Assembly (NCBI GenBank): GCA_010909165.1
Contig: MU008154.1
Coordinates: forward strand, 682,001-746,000
Length of the DNA stretch: 64,000 nt
Direction: 5' to 3'
DNA from: Anthoceros angustus
Taxonomy: Eukaryota > Streptophyta > Anthocerotopsida > Anthocerotales > Anthocerotaceae
Every line of letters starts with the position of its first letter. Position 1 is the stretch's first letter. The position numbers were made by a program, and so were the translations under genes. Shown piece by piece: positions 1 to 9,659 of this stretch. The notes beneath the pieces are model-generated. The model worked only from the letters and a program-made list of their open reading frames with translations, was not told the DNA's origin and searched no databases.

Positions 1-426
1 ATTAAGCATTGATTAGTGTTAATTAATCTAAGTGCTTATGTTAATTAAGCATTGATTAGTGTTAATTAAACATGGTTAGCAATAGCTAAGTGGATAAGCT
101 CAAGTAATATGCTTTGGCATATTCCTTGCATATTATAGTGTATAGCTAAGTGGATAAGCTCAATATTTTGGCATATTCCTTGCATATTATAGTGTATTCT
201 TAGGATATTTTGCATATGCCGATGCCAATAGGATATCTTAGAATATGCCGTGGTCTAGATATATAGACCCTTCCATTGAGGACAAGCTCGATCATAGCTT
301 GTCCTCTAGATATGCAATGCAAGTTGTGAGGAGGCCAAAGCTATGACTCGAGAGCGATGTGTGAGGAATTTGCGTGTTGTTCTCGTGGGAGAGTGTGTTT
401 GTGCCACGACGTGCGAGCTACTCCCT
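1..426 (+). repeat. Left LTR of element A (partial)
   Basis: The sequence matches about 5820-6290 closely: the same AT-rich block built on ttaattaagcattgattag, the same imperfectly duplicated block of about 70 bp (caatagctaagtggataagc ...), the same TATA-like stretch (tctagatatatagaccc near 254-270) and the same text up to ctactccctcc. Similarity stops near 426, where a GC-rich repeat begins. The TATA-like sequence followed by a conserved transcribed-looking stretch fits an LTR promoter. Confidence 0.7.
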
Positions 427-452
427 CCTATGCCATGATCTGTGTACACGCA

Positions 453-594
453 TGCAGGCGATGCTAGGCGGGCGCGACAGGCGTTAGCGATGCTAGCGAC
501 GCCAGGGCGAGCTAGGTGACGCTAGGCGCCAGGCGACGCCAGGCTAGGCCGCCAGGCCGCTAGGCGAGGCTACGAGGCAACGCCGCAAGCAGGC
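453..594. repeat. GC-rich degenerate tandem repeat
   Basis: Short irregular units built on the words gctaggcg and gacgccagg follow one another for about 140 bp between the left LTR and the lysine-rich minisatellite. They are not present in the right LTR, so they arose after element A inserted or belong to its leader. No coding potential is evident. Confidence 0.6.
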
Positions 595-618
595 AAGGGA
601 CTCAAGTGTGCCCAAGGC

Positions 619-868
619 TTGAGGCCAGAGAGGGACCAAGCCAAGGCCAAGGAGAGAGGAGGAGAAGCCCAAGTCCAAGGCCAAGAGGAGGCGAAGCCCA
701 AGTCCAAGGCCAAGGAGAGGAGGAAGAAGCCCAAGTCCAAGGCCAAGGAGAGAGGAAGAAGCCCAAGTCCAAGGCCAAGGAGAGGAGGCAAGAAGCCCAA
801 GTCCAAGGCCAAGGAGGCGAAGCCCAAGTCCAAGGCCAAGGAGAGGAGGCAAGAAGGCAGAAGAAGCC
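619..868 (+). repeat. Minisatellite encoding KPKSKAKE-type repeats
   Basis: Units of about 24-30 bp built on agcccaagtccaaggccaag repeat about eight times, separated by purine-rich spacers (gagaggagg). One frame gives a run of KPKSKAKERR-like repeats open from about 619 to 888; others give EAQVQGQGE repeats and, antisense, leucine-rich repeats. The lysine-rich reading resembles low-complexity basic tails, but the frame switches with spacer length, so I treat it as a minisatellite and not a proven protein. Confidence 0.7.
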
Positions 869-926
869 CATACCAAGGAGAGGAATGAGGCTCCATGTGG
901 CCTTTTAAGGCCAACCAACCAAGGAG

Positions 927-1249
927 AAACAAGAGTATTTTACCTTGGGCCCTGATTCCAAGGGATAAAGGATAGACATGGGTATGTCATCAGTCCATTG
1001 ATTTCACTTTCTGTCCAAAACTCCTAGTCGGCACCCCATCCAGGTACTGATCCACCCCACGGGTGCTTAACTCTGAGTTCCTATGCCTTTGCTATCCAAC
1101 TCACCCACCCCTCACATTTTTGACCATATATGCAGAGTATTTATGCAATTTTAACATGCATAGATACTTAGAGGTTTCACTAATCACGATCTAAGATAGG
1201 GGTGTGTTAACCTTGATTAAGGGTTTGATCTAGCCACTAACCGCCTGGA
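927..1249. other. Element A leader, no gene seen
   Basis: About 320 bp of mixed-composition sequence between the minisatellite and the first gag-like ORF. I see no LTR end, recognisable primer-binding site or coding region. The expected PBS is not obvious. Confidence 0.4.
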
Positions 1250-2770
1250 GTGCATGCTCGACACACTCGATCCGGACGGAGCTACCAACCAGAAGTCCAT
1301 CGAGCGAATTCAAGTCCCGACCAAGAGGAGAAGTGCGAACACCGATTTTGGTACCAGAAGGACGGAGGAACCCAAACACAATCAACAATCTTTGAAGGAT
1401 CCGTGAGTGGCAACACACAAGACACGTTAGTGCCGGGACAACTCAAATGGGAAGCGAGGAGGACTTGTCTCTTGGAGTCGCCAAGATGGGAGGAGACAAG
1501 GATCGAATGGAGTTGTTCACGGAGCGGGCACCTTGCTGGAGGACTTCATCGAGAAATGCGTGCGGTGTGTGCGGAGATGGAATTGAAGACCGGATACACG
1601 AAGCGATACGCTTCATCCAAATGCCGAAGTACTTGGGGATGAAGCATTGGCGTGCTATCGCGAAAGGCGAGGCTTGAGCGGTGGAGGACCCGATGAGTAG
1701 CAGTTCAAGCTCCGAAGGAACCGTCTGAGCAGGCGGTGGCACCAGTGGGCACGATCCCATCGAAGAGATGTTTGACATCTTCCTGGAGTTTCCTGCAAGC
1801 ACGGATGAGAAGATCTCCGGTGACACACTTCAAGATGAAGGCGAGATGCGAAGATGGCTTATCAAGAATCGACCGGTTAGTGCGTGACACCAAGATCATG
1901 AGTGACCCGAGATGCCGCGGGCATTGCCATATGCTGCGCATGAAGGTGCAACAAGCGGTGCACACGAAGGGGCAACACTACACCCTCAAGGAAGTGTACG
2001 AGATGGTGACAAGATAGGGCCCGACACTTTCTCGTCTTGTTGCAAGTGATTACTCCCAAAGTAGGAGTGGTGGGCGACATGACCGACGAGGTCGAGTGGA
2101 GGAGCTCGAGACAAGCCAGCCCACAGCCCCAAGAGATGCGTGAGGTGCCGAGGGGCGGACCATTCCCTCATGAGTGCGAGCATGCATTCGGAGGAGTCAA
2201 GGGTGAGGAGCCATGCCCTAGGTGTGAATGCAGGCACAATGAAGCGGCATGTTGGGAGAAGCATCCGAATTGCGGCCTCACGGGTTATCGAGCAACAACC
2301 CGGCCAATGCATGCGTCAACCTCATCCACAAAATCGAAGAGCAAAGGCGCCGTGGAGGAGGCACCGGCGAAGTCCCGTGGACAAAAGAAACGGAAGCATC
2401 AAAGAAGGCGATGGACAGCTACGTGGCACGCCTTGCAAAGCTGGAGAAGTTGGTGCGGAAGGCGAAGATCAAGGAGAGCGGTTCATCATCGAGGACGAAG
2501 AAGATGAGCACAAGCTTGGATACATGGCGGACGGATCCAAGGGCAGGGGAAACCTCGCTACGAGAAGATAGCTCGGAGGAAGAGGATGTCTTGACACCGG
2601 TCACGGAAGACACGGAAGGAAGCTTGGGATCCTCTTCCGAACCTATGCCAAGATGCCAAAGTCGTTTGAGCCATTGCCAGAACAGCTGTGGAGCAACATC
2701 AAAGTCCAGTGGGCGATGTGGAGAAACCCATGCACAGTTCGGCGGAGACGATGGCACAAAAGCTTGAGAT
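1250..2770 (+). pseudogene. gag-like region of element A, frameshifted
   Basis: Several overlapping plus-strand ORFs (about 1255-1408, 1447-1677, 1736-2017, 2037-2507 and 2249-2767) share the composition of a retrotransposon gag: charged, helix-rich and without membrane segments. Near 2205-2280 one frame contains a cysteine/histidine cluster of the form CPRCECRHNEAAC followed by W, close to a CCHC zinc knuckle although the C-to-H spacing is one residue short. Downstream (2249-2767) the sequence is basic and then acidic and serine-rich (DSSEEED). No single frame covers the region, so at least three frameshifts are needed. The gag assignment is inferred from position and the knuckle-like cluster. 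Confidence 0.45.
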
Positions 2771-3682
2771 GCCATGTTTGACCTACAAGACATGGGGTTG
2801 AGCGTGAAGGAAGTCGGGGTTTGACTCGGCGGATGTTGACAACCCTTGAAGACGAAGCAAGTGTCACAATGTGCCACAGTGGCAATGATGTCATTCGACC
2901 TCGAGCCAAGCATCTCGTGGAGAAGCGGAATCTTGCCGAGTGGGAGTGGCTTTGGTCAACAATCGGAGAGGCACATTGAAATCAATGGATTCGCACCAAG
3001 GAGGTGTTGATTGACACCGAGCACGCCGGTGATCGTTGGAAGAAGAGTGAAGGAAGCGTTGGGTCTCCACCAAGAAAGGTTGAAGGAAACCAAGTGGAAG
3101 ATCCGGACGCATGGGACCACGGAGCATGTGTTGGGGTGACAAGGTACAAGCTGAAGGTTTCATTCAAACCAAGAATGAGACTTCACCTTTGTCGAGGTAC
3201 ACCGCTTGGTCAATCACAGACACTTTTGATGTCTTCTTGGGGACGCTTTGTACAAACACAGAGTCATGGTGGATTTGTGGGAGACAGTCTACTATCGACC
3301 AGTGGAGAAGGAGCAAAACCGATGAACGGATTGCCCGCATCCCTCTCTGCATGGCAAGGATCATGAGAACCTCATTGCCACAGCGTCTACCCAGTGTTTG
3401 GCGCCGTAGTGAAGGACACGCCACGTGCTTGAACCTCTTGGCGTGTGTCTAACAACTGACCCGATGGAGGATTTCGGCGAGGAGGAGGAAAACAAGCTAG
3501 GGTTGCAACCACCCTCGGAGGAGGTTCTTCAAGTCACTCGGACATGGTGGCTGTGATGAGCCGTGCAAAAGGCAGGGAGGATGGTGCAAGAGGACCGGTG
3601 CCCTATGAGCCGGAGAACTCTGTAAGTTCTTGCCTAGGGTTGAGCCTGTTTGTGACCTAACACAGTCATCACATGGCGACCT
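2771..3682 (+). other. Unassigned internal region of element A
   Basis: This stretch lies where a protease would be expected. Open segments occur on the plus strand at 3004-3366 and 3111-3452 but I recognise no aspartic protease D-T/S-G motif or other domain. It ends in an acidic segment (near 3470-3510, EDFGEEEENKLG in one frame) shortly before the methyltransferase begins. Probably decayed polyprotein linker. Confidence 0.35.
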
Positions 3683-4171
3683 CGGGAAGGCGGCATAGTG
3701 CTCGTGGAACTCTTTGGAGGCATCGAACGGCTTGGCAGTGTGGCATCAAAGTGCGAAGATACGTGCATTGTGACCCGGATCCAAAAGCAAGGATTGTGTC
3801 AGAGCGTAAGAGACTTGATGGGGAGTACCTAACCTCGACGTGGGGAGTCGGTGAAGGGTTTACTGCCGATGGATGTTCGCATGATAGGGTTGTCCCATTT
3901 GAGTTGTCTTGGGCAACCGGTGGACCTTGTCATCGCGGGTTGGGAGTGTCAAGGACTATCCTCTGCAGGCAAGGTCAAGGTCTCAAGGATCCACAGCATT
4001 GTTCTATGACTGATGAGGATCTTGCGCTTGATCCGAAAGGGCAAGAAAGGCCTTGTGGATACATGTTGGAGAATGTGCCATGCATGAGCGTGAAGAAGCA
4101 AGTTCGGAGGACTTTGCCACGATCCGAGGAGTGTTGGGTCGGAGCTCAAATCTTAACAAAAAGTGTAACAT
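3683..4171 (+). pseudogene. C5-cytosine DNA methyltransferase domain, frameshifted and 3'-truncated
   Basis: Motifs of the C5-cytosine methyltransferase family occur in the right order. Motif I (SAM binding) reads GGIVLVELFGGIERLG at about 3689-3736. A motif II-like segment with CDPDPKARIV follows at about 3739-3810. Motif IV reads DLVIAGWECQGLSSAGK at about 3923-3973, keeping the catalytic cysteine although the usual PC is EC here. Motif VI reads GYMLENVP at 4057-4080. Just after, EDFATIRGVLG resembles the segment following motif VI in family members. Motifs I and IV share one frame, and II and VI another, so at least three indels have broken it. Motifs VIII-X and most of the target-recognition region are missing; sequence similarity stops where the copia fragment begins. 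The enzyme family methylates cytosine in DNA using SAM. Its place inside a gypsy-like element means it travels with the transposon. Confidence 0.75.
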
Positions 4172-4183
4172 AGGCGGCCTTTT

Positions 4184-4426
4184 CTAGTAGGGTTTGTAGC
4201 CTTTCACGCCATCAATATATCCCACGAATATTAGTTTGTGCTCGAGCGTCAAATTTGCTGCCTTTGGATCATGAAGTCGATGACGCTTCTCTTTGGGAAT
4301 CCATGCATCACCCGAAATCCGAAGATGGGGAGAGAGAGGCTTGTGGCGCCCAAGCCTCAAAGGGAGTCCGANATCTTTATTCTGGATGCTTTCTAAGCAA
4401 AGTGATTGCCGGGTTGTTCTCAACAT
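4184..4426 (-). pseudogene. Ty1/copia integrase C-terminal fragment
   Basis: On the minus strand this 80-residue ORF contains AWIPKEKRH, then DPKA, then IFVGYIDGVKGYKPY. This is the conserved segment after the copia integrase core (compare AFIPKEKRK and MLGYTEGIKAYKLY in copia 1 of this window). It is a short isolated fragment with one ambiguous base (n at 4372). Orientation opposite to element A and its position at the break in the methyltransferase show it is a foreign insertion or a rearrangement scar. Confidence 0.65.
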
Positions 4427-5099
4427 GCATCACCGGGTTGTTTCAATATTTGCAGTAAGCATACCATCTTCTCCATTGCCGGGCTGCATCCTTGCAGATG
4501 CCCTTGTTGGTTGCTTCTCACCGTAATTGCTTCGCGCGATGAACCGGTGGGTTGCTTCGAACCGCAGATGCATTTCACACCGGTACGGTCCACATGCACC
4601 GCCACGCCATCGTGAGTATCCCGCCGGCGGATGCACCCCGCCTGGGCGCCATATGGGTGGCGACCGGAAGTCAAGCCCGCTTTAGCTCCACTAACGGTTT
4701 GCCTCACTCCTTCTAAACAAATTTGGTGTATAACCTTGTGGAACACAATGTACCCATCATTGTTTCTCAACTCGCAGTAGCCTCACGGACACCTACCGGC
4801 AAGACACAGTTGTCAAAAGTCTTGATCGCAGGTGAGTAGACGCGAACGACATTGGGGTTTGCCGTGGTCGCCTTCACCGCAGGGGAAAATTAGCACCTGG
4901 TCATTCTTCTCAACGAAAGTCGCTGCCTCGTCTGGGCCTCACGCCGCCTGGTTTTTTTTTCGGTAGCAGTGAAATTTTAGAGAGAGAATCGGCCTTTTGG
5001 CCATTATTTTACCCAAGATAGTAAAATTCATTACACTATAGTAGAAAACATGCCAAGTGGGGTGGATATGATCTACCATCAAGGTGGAAAAGAGCACTA
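4427..5099. other. Unassigned sequence between copia scrap and RT stub
   Basis: I recognise no gene. Imperfect repeats of the word gccgggttg(t/c) occur at about 4408-4490. A T-rich then AT-rich stretch lies at 4950-5045. The word agtagaaaacat occurs twice, at 5040 and 5101, just before the RT-proximal segment. Minus-strand ORFs at 4420-4770 might be further copia debris but lack motifs. Confidence 0.35.
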
Positions 5100-5430
5100 G
5101 AGTAGAAAACATTTAGCGCTGAGTCGCCACCAACTTCGAAACCAAGAAGGCGGGCTGTGGGTGAAGGATTCCGACTCGCATCTCAACAAGAGAAGGCGAG
5201 TTTGGAGGGCAAGGAGAGTGCGAGAGGAAGCGTGCAAGCCATCCGAGCCACCACATGAGTGGTTAACAGCCGAGTTGAAGAGCAACCAACGCCGCCTAAA
5301 GGAGTTGTTGGAGGCATCGCGACATGTGTTTGCTTTCACGCTATGGAGATGGGGAAGTACACCAAAGGGAAGTTCCACATAGAACTAATCAAGAATGAAC
5401 CAAGTGTTCAGAGGCAGGCTCGAAGGCAAG
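5100..5430 (+). pseudogene. Ty3/gypsy polyprotein stub upstream of reverse transcriptase
   Basis: Two overlapping plus frames together give ELKSNQRRLKELLEASRHVFAF and then MGKYTKGKFHIELIKNE. This matches the segment found just before the gypsy RT palm (a leucine-rich helix ending in DVFA/HVFAF, then the conserved K-H-I-x-L strand). A frameshift lies near 5340. The ORF then runs into unrelated residues and the rest of RT, including YxDD, is absent. This is the main evidence that element A is of Ty3/gypsy type. Confidence 0.55.
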
Positions 5431-5637
5431 AAGAAAATGACGACAACACCGGGGAGAGTAGTCCACATGAGCCCATGAGGATGTCAAGACAAGCCTCCAC
5501 TCATGGACAAGGTTCATAACCTCCGGACGACATTCCCAAAGGAGATTGGTTTTGTGCACAATGCACTACATGAGGTGCGACGTGTAGTTCTACTAATGAT
5601 AATGTTTTGACTTAGAGTCTCACATTATCGGGGGATT

Positions 5638-6391
5638 GGTTGCACCTATATCTACAGCAGATTTGTTTGCTTGGTTGTTGGTCGAGGAAGTGCTTATATG
5701 AATTCAAGTGCTTACCTCGACATGATGCGCCGCAGTGTGATACTAATCTGCACTTGGGTTTAGTGTTTGATTAGCATTAATTAATCTAATTACTTATCTT
5801 TAAGTAAGTAATTAGTGTTAATTAATCTAAGTGCTTATGTTAATTAAGCATTGATTAGTGTTAATTAATCTAAGGTGCTTATGTTAATTAAGCATTGATT
5901 AGTGTTAATTAAACATGGTTAGCAATAGCTAAGTGGATAAGCTCAAGTAATATGCTTTGGCATATTCCTTGCATATTATAGTGTATTCTTAGGATACAAT
6001 AGCTAAGTGGATAAGCTCAAGTAATATGCTTTGGCATATTCCTTGCATATTATAGTGTATTCTTAGGATATTTCCGCATATGCCGATGCCAATAGGATAT
6101 CTTAGAATATGCCGATGCTGTGGTCTAGTATATATAGACCCTTCCATTGAGGACAAGCTCGATCATAGCTTGTCCTCTAGATATGCAATGCAAGAGCTGT
6201 TGTGAGGAGGCCAAAGCTATGACTCAGAGATGTGTGAGGAATTTGCGTGTTGTTCGTGGGAGAGTGTGTTTGTGCACACGCAAGCTACTCCCTCCACTGT
6301 TGTTACTGGTGTGCGGGTAACTTGAATCGTATAAGCACTTCCCGACCAACCAAGCAAACAAATCTAATACTGAGATATATAGTGCAACCAA
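5638..6391 (+). repeat. Right LTR of element A with long terminal inverted repeats
   Basis: The proposed LTR begins TGGTTGCACC just after a purine-rich tract (cgggggat) and ends GTGCAACCA. The middle (about 5820-6290) matches the left LTR. It contains two copies of an AT-rich 39-bp direct repeat, a 73-bp tandem duplication (about 5925-6065) and a TATA-like stretch (tctagtatatatagaccc near 6123-6140). The first 80 bp (5638-5717) and last 80 bp (6313-6391) are inverted repeats of one another, far longer than usual LTR ends. A further direct copy of the words aagtgcttatatgaattcaa and gtgcttacctcg lies just outside, at 6391-6424. Confidence 0.6.
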
Positions 6392-6423
6392 GAAGTGCTT
6401 ATATGAATTCAAGTGCTTACCTC

Positions 6424-7467
6424 GTGCGACCACATGCGATGGGTGGTCCCTCTCGGGTGCACACTTTGGAACTCGATCTAGGTATCCATAGAACCTCCAC
6501 GTAATCAAACAGGGATTCTCTCTTCTTCCCACGGAGGGTCTCCGCCTGTGGTCCCATGCACGATAATCGAGTCCTCAAGCGATTCAAGAAAGCCGCCTGA
6601 GAGCCCCCAATCCGCTGCCACCGTGCTATAGGTGCGACCATACCATTGTTGCGCGCGTCCTCAAGATCTGTGAAAGATGCGCAATGATCTATGACTCCAT
6701 CCTCCAAGTTGGCGTGGGAGACGTGCTCGAAAGTTCGCACAAACGCCTCCGCGTCATCGCCCTTCTTCTTCTCGCCAAATTTGACGTATTGTTGGCAATT
6801 GTGGAGCTGTGGCAGCCCTCCTCCTCCAGTGGCTCCACTCATGTTGCTCGTCCCGGCCGTTGTCGCTACTCCTATGCTTCTCCTTCCCTCGGTGGACCAG
6901 AAAACTGATCGGGATCTTTGGGTGCTGAAGTTACGAACCAGCAGGGAGTAGCGACCGCCACGTCCCAGCCAGTCGGTGAGCGGTGATACAATCGGGGCGT
7001 TCATTAAGTCCTCGGACCAAACTGAAAATTCCCACTACTTGACGACCTGCCATTTCATCGATTCATTTGGAAGTTGGAGTGGACTCACCGCCTCGAGAAA
7101 CCCAACGTTGTGGAAATCCCGCGATGGTCGCGAAGTGCAGGCCGCGCTCGGGAGGATGTCTCTCCCTCACTACCAGACACCAATTTCTCCTCCACAACCT
7201 CTTTCCTTTCGCTGTCGGTGATCTCCGCCCCTTCTTCCTCCGACCCGTCCTCTCCTTTGTGTGTCGCGGCAAGGATGTCCTCCTCTTGATCGCCGTAACT
7301 GTTTCTTCCACTGCCCAGTGCAATGTGGCAGCAATTTCTTCCCTTAGTCGATTTCTTAGCCGTAGGCTAAAATCTGCGGGTGCGGTGAGGCGACCTTCCA
7401 CGTTCTCCTCCTTGGGTCTTTCCCTTACCAGACATCTGCAAGCATCCTCATGACCTCCAACCCACAT
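6424..7467 (-). pseudogene. Ty3/gypsy gag, element B, truncated
   Basis: Two minus-strand ORFs (7063-7467 and 6417-7004) form the N-terminal gag region of a second gypsy. The downstream one contains VKFGEKKKGDDAEAFVRTF, resembling the gag start that places a target-capture helix next to a phenylalanine-rich core; gypsy D of this window has a similar segment near 57940-58010. The upstream one is basic and lacks known motifs. The primer-binding site lies upstream at 7638-7654, as expected. The coding sequence stops abruptly at about 6424 where the LTR of element A begins, so A interrupts it. Confidence 0.5.
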
Positions 7468-7637
7468 TTGTTAAGAAGGAAGCAAATCACACCCTTTAGT
7501 GTCTCAGCCGTTCACCCCTATGACAACTAGAGGACGTGAAGTTCCTTCTTCACCACATATGGTCAACCCTCAGTCCCTTCTCCAACATTCTGCAGCCTAG
7601 CGATGGAAATCACAGAACTCAAATTTTCAGCGACAAG

Positions 7638-7654
7638 TCCCCGGCAACGGCACA
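7638..7654 (-). other. Primer-binding site, tRNA-Asp-like
   Basis: The plus strand reads tccccggcaacggcaca, nearly the 3' end of tRNA-Asp (ending ggcgcca); the minus strand is therefore its complement, the typical PBS of many plant gypsy elements. It lies 4 bases inside the LTR edge at 7659. A small lesion replaces the last gcc. Confidence 0.7.
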
Positions 7655-7658
7655 AAAA

Positions 7659-8268
7659 TGTGGGAGGGAAAACCCCGGGGCTTCCGAGGCTTCCCCCTCT
7701 AGCGGCCACACTTATCCCACTGTCGCTTTATACGTTGGGTTTCGTACCATGAGACTCGTGTGAAAATTCGAGGTCCTGTGATAACCGATCGCCTACTCCA
7801 GACACCTTCGACCTTCTAAACAAGCAAGGCGCCTCTACTCTCCTCTTACAGCAGGCTGCACCACTTGCACTCAGAAAATCACCAATCCTGACCCACAACG
7901 ACAACACACTGCGGTGTCCCGCTTTTCTTAGCAAATGAGGAGTCACACGGCGCGCCTTGGACCCCCGGGTCCACACCGCACTTCGTCCCTACTTCTAAGA
8001 CCAATCTTCTCCACTAGGAGCGCCTTTTACTTGCATTCGGATTCGTCCCTTAGGCTCACTGCGGGCCTTCCACTAACGCTCACACTCTAATCCTCTACTC
8101 ATCTCCTCCTCTTCCTCCTATTCTAACCTCACTGGCCACTGGATCTGGCTCGCCTTACGGCACAATCACCGTGCCTCCTCCATCGCAAGTTCTTCCTGGG
8201 CCGGTTATGAGTTTGGCACCAAACAACAGGACTCCAGGAGTCTCGTCTGCGCCTTTCCTCGCCGAGAT
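7659..8268 (-). repeat. Partial 5' LTR of gypsy element B
   Basis: The segment beginning tgtgggaggg on the plus strand abuts the PBS, so it is the inner (U5) edge of a 5' LTR transcribed leftwards. It runs without recognisable ORFs until it is cut at 8268 by the copia 1 LTR. The outer edge of this LTR was not found; sequence right of copia 1 (15542 on) may or may not be its continuation. Confidence 0.55.
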
Positions 8269-8522
8269 GACAATTTATATGGTATATGTGGATCAATTAA
8301 ACACTTAGAATAATTACATTGTATATTGTATCAACAAGAAGTTAATGCCTAATGAACGAAAAGACAACTTAATTTAATAAACCAAAAGGTATGACTATTC
8401 AGCTAATGGACGTAACCCTAGCGAACAGGTATTAACTTAAATAACCTCATGTTCACACTAAGTATATAAAAGGTAGCTAAAACCCTAAACCCTTATCATG
8501 ATTCAGCATATATATCTCATCA
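8269..8522 (-). repeat. 3' LTR of copia 1
   Basis: This 254-bp LTR reads tgacaattta ... tctcatca on the plus strand and is almost identical to 15287-15541. It ends TG...CA on both strands. It is AT-rich and contains tatataaaagg (near 8464), a TATA-like sequence on the plus strand that could drive the antisense ORF starting just to its right. Confidence 0.9.
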
Positions 8523-8532
8523 CTCCCACTTG
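8523..8532 (-). other. Polypurine tract of copia 1
   Basis: The minus strand reads caagtgggag immediately before the 3' LTR. Copia 2 has the equivalent aacaagtgggag in the same place, so the tract is conserved between the two elements. Confidence 0.75.
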
Positions 8533-8538
8533 GTGATC

Positions 8539-9642
8539 ATGGTAAGGACAGCATCGTCCCCTCTTGACCCCTCGTCTTCCAGCAGGTTCCTTGTGAGACT
8601 GTGGCTTGAGCTGGGTGTCCTACGAGTTGTTGCGCCTTGTGCGATCCATTACGCCCGGTTCCTGCCAATTCTGAACAGGATGGCTTGTACCAGTGTGAAG
8701 CCGCTAGCCATGAGGTGCGCGCCCTTTATAATCTACCTCTACATTCTCACTCTTATGGCAATTGAGCATCTGAAGCTCAAAATTTCTCTGCTTACGCTCA
8801 CCGCAATGTCTTCCTCCTCACCTTCTGATGATGCTCCGAAGCGCACTCGCTCCTGCTAACGATTAGGCGATTTGCTTCACCACATGGGGCAGTGCCTCAA
8901 TTACACCTCGAGTCGCGCACCGCCGGAGAGGTGCCAGAAGGCACGAGGGACGCCTGTAGTGGAAGAGGGAGGTCCGCATCAAGCAAGCGAGGGCATGTGT
9001 TCTCACGCAGCATCAGCCGCCGAGATGGGCGGACCATCTCGGGCCACACCAGTAGAGGAGAATTACTTCTCCAAAACTGCATGCGCTGCTCGCCGCTTCG
9101 AGGCAGGGGAGTACGCCTACTCTGACGATGAAACTCGTCCTGCCACTCCATGGAGGTTTCCACGAGTCTATGATTACACTGAGGAGACCAAAATCGTCAG
9201 CCTTGGGAACTTCAACAATCCTGGGACACCTCTGTGGTACAAGTGCATGTATACCAGGCTTGTGATGAAACGTATCAGGGTTTCCATGTGCAGGGAGTTC
9301 CCTGGTCACGTCGTCAGCCTTTATCTTGAGTACCAAGCTTTATGTGTTTTCTATTTGCCTGCAAATCCACTTCACAAGCATGTTTCCCTAACAGTCAGGT
9401 TACTCCCACTTGCTCTCAAACTCTGTTGCTGTGTGTAGGTTCTGAACAGCGGATCCAGGAGGAAGAAGGACTTGAAACTCTCGAGCTGCATTGTGGAGGC
9501 GGAAGAAACGTAAGACCCCGGATCAGAGAGAGCTTTTCCACCTCGTTGAAGCCGCATGGCAGAATCCTCCGACTCAAGGATAATTGATGATCATGGAGAG
9601 GAGTTTGAGGAGGCAAGTTTCAACTGGGACCCCGACTACTAG
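8539..9642 (+). pseudogene. Extra ORF antisense to copia 1 pol (function unknown)
   Basis: The ORF starts 16 bp inside the 3' LTR and ends (TAG at 9640-9642) 17 bp from the pol stop, tail to tail. The first part (8539-8859) has a hydrophobic segment (near 8725-8760, FIIYLYILTLMAI), then MSSSSPSDDAPKRTR and one in-frame stop. The same frame reopens at 8872 and holds WRFPRVYDYTEETKIV and NPGTPLWYKC. An acidic tail ends FNWDPDY, probably after an intron. Copia 2 has a related ORF in the same place and orientation (hydrophobic segment, MSSSS, NSPLWYRC, acidic tail), so this is an element gene and not chance. I recognise no family. Antisense ORFs near the 3' LTR are known from some plant retrotransposons. 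Confidence 0.6.
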
Positions 9643-9659
9643 GTGTAGCAGATAGGCTG

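Larger units (their letters stand above)
1..6391 (+). mobile_element. Decayed Ty3/gypsy-like LTR element A carrying a DNA methyltransferase
   Basis: Two copies of one LTR-like sequence (1-426 and 5638-6391) bracket about 5 kb that reads, on the plus strand, gag-like ORFs with a CCHC-like knuckle, an unassigned stretch, a C5-cytosine methyltransferase, and the region just upstream of gypsy reverse transcriptase. RNase H, integrase and nearly all of RT are missing and every ORF is frameshifted, so it is a dead, internally deleted copy. A minus-strand copia fragment at 4184-4426 interrupts it directly after the methyltransferase. The gypsy assignment rests on the short RT-proximal segment and is moderately secure; the left boundary lies outside the window. 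Confidence 0.65.

Noticed and set aside
544-932. Leucine-rich minus-strand ORFs (LGLGLGL repeats)
   Set aside because: They are the antisense reading of the 24-30 bp minisatellite and have no independent support.
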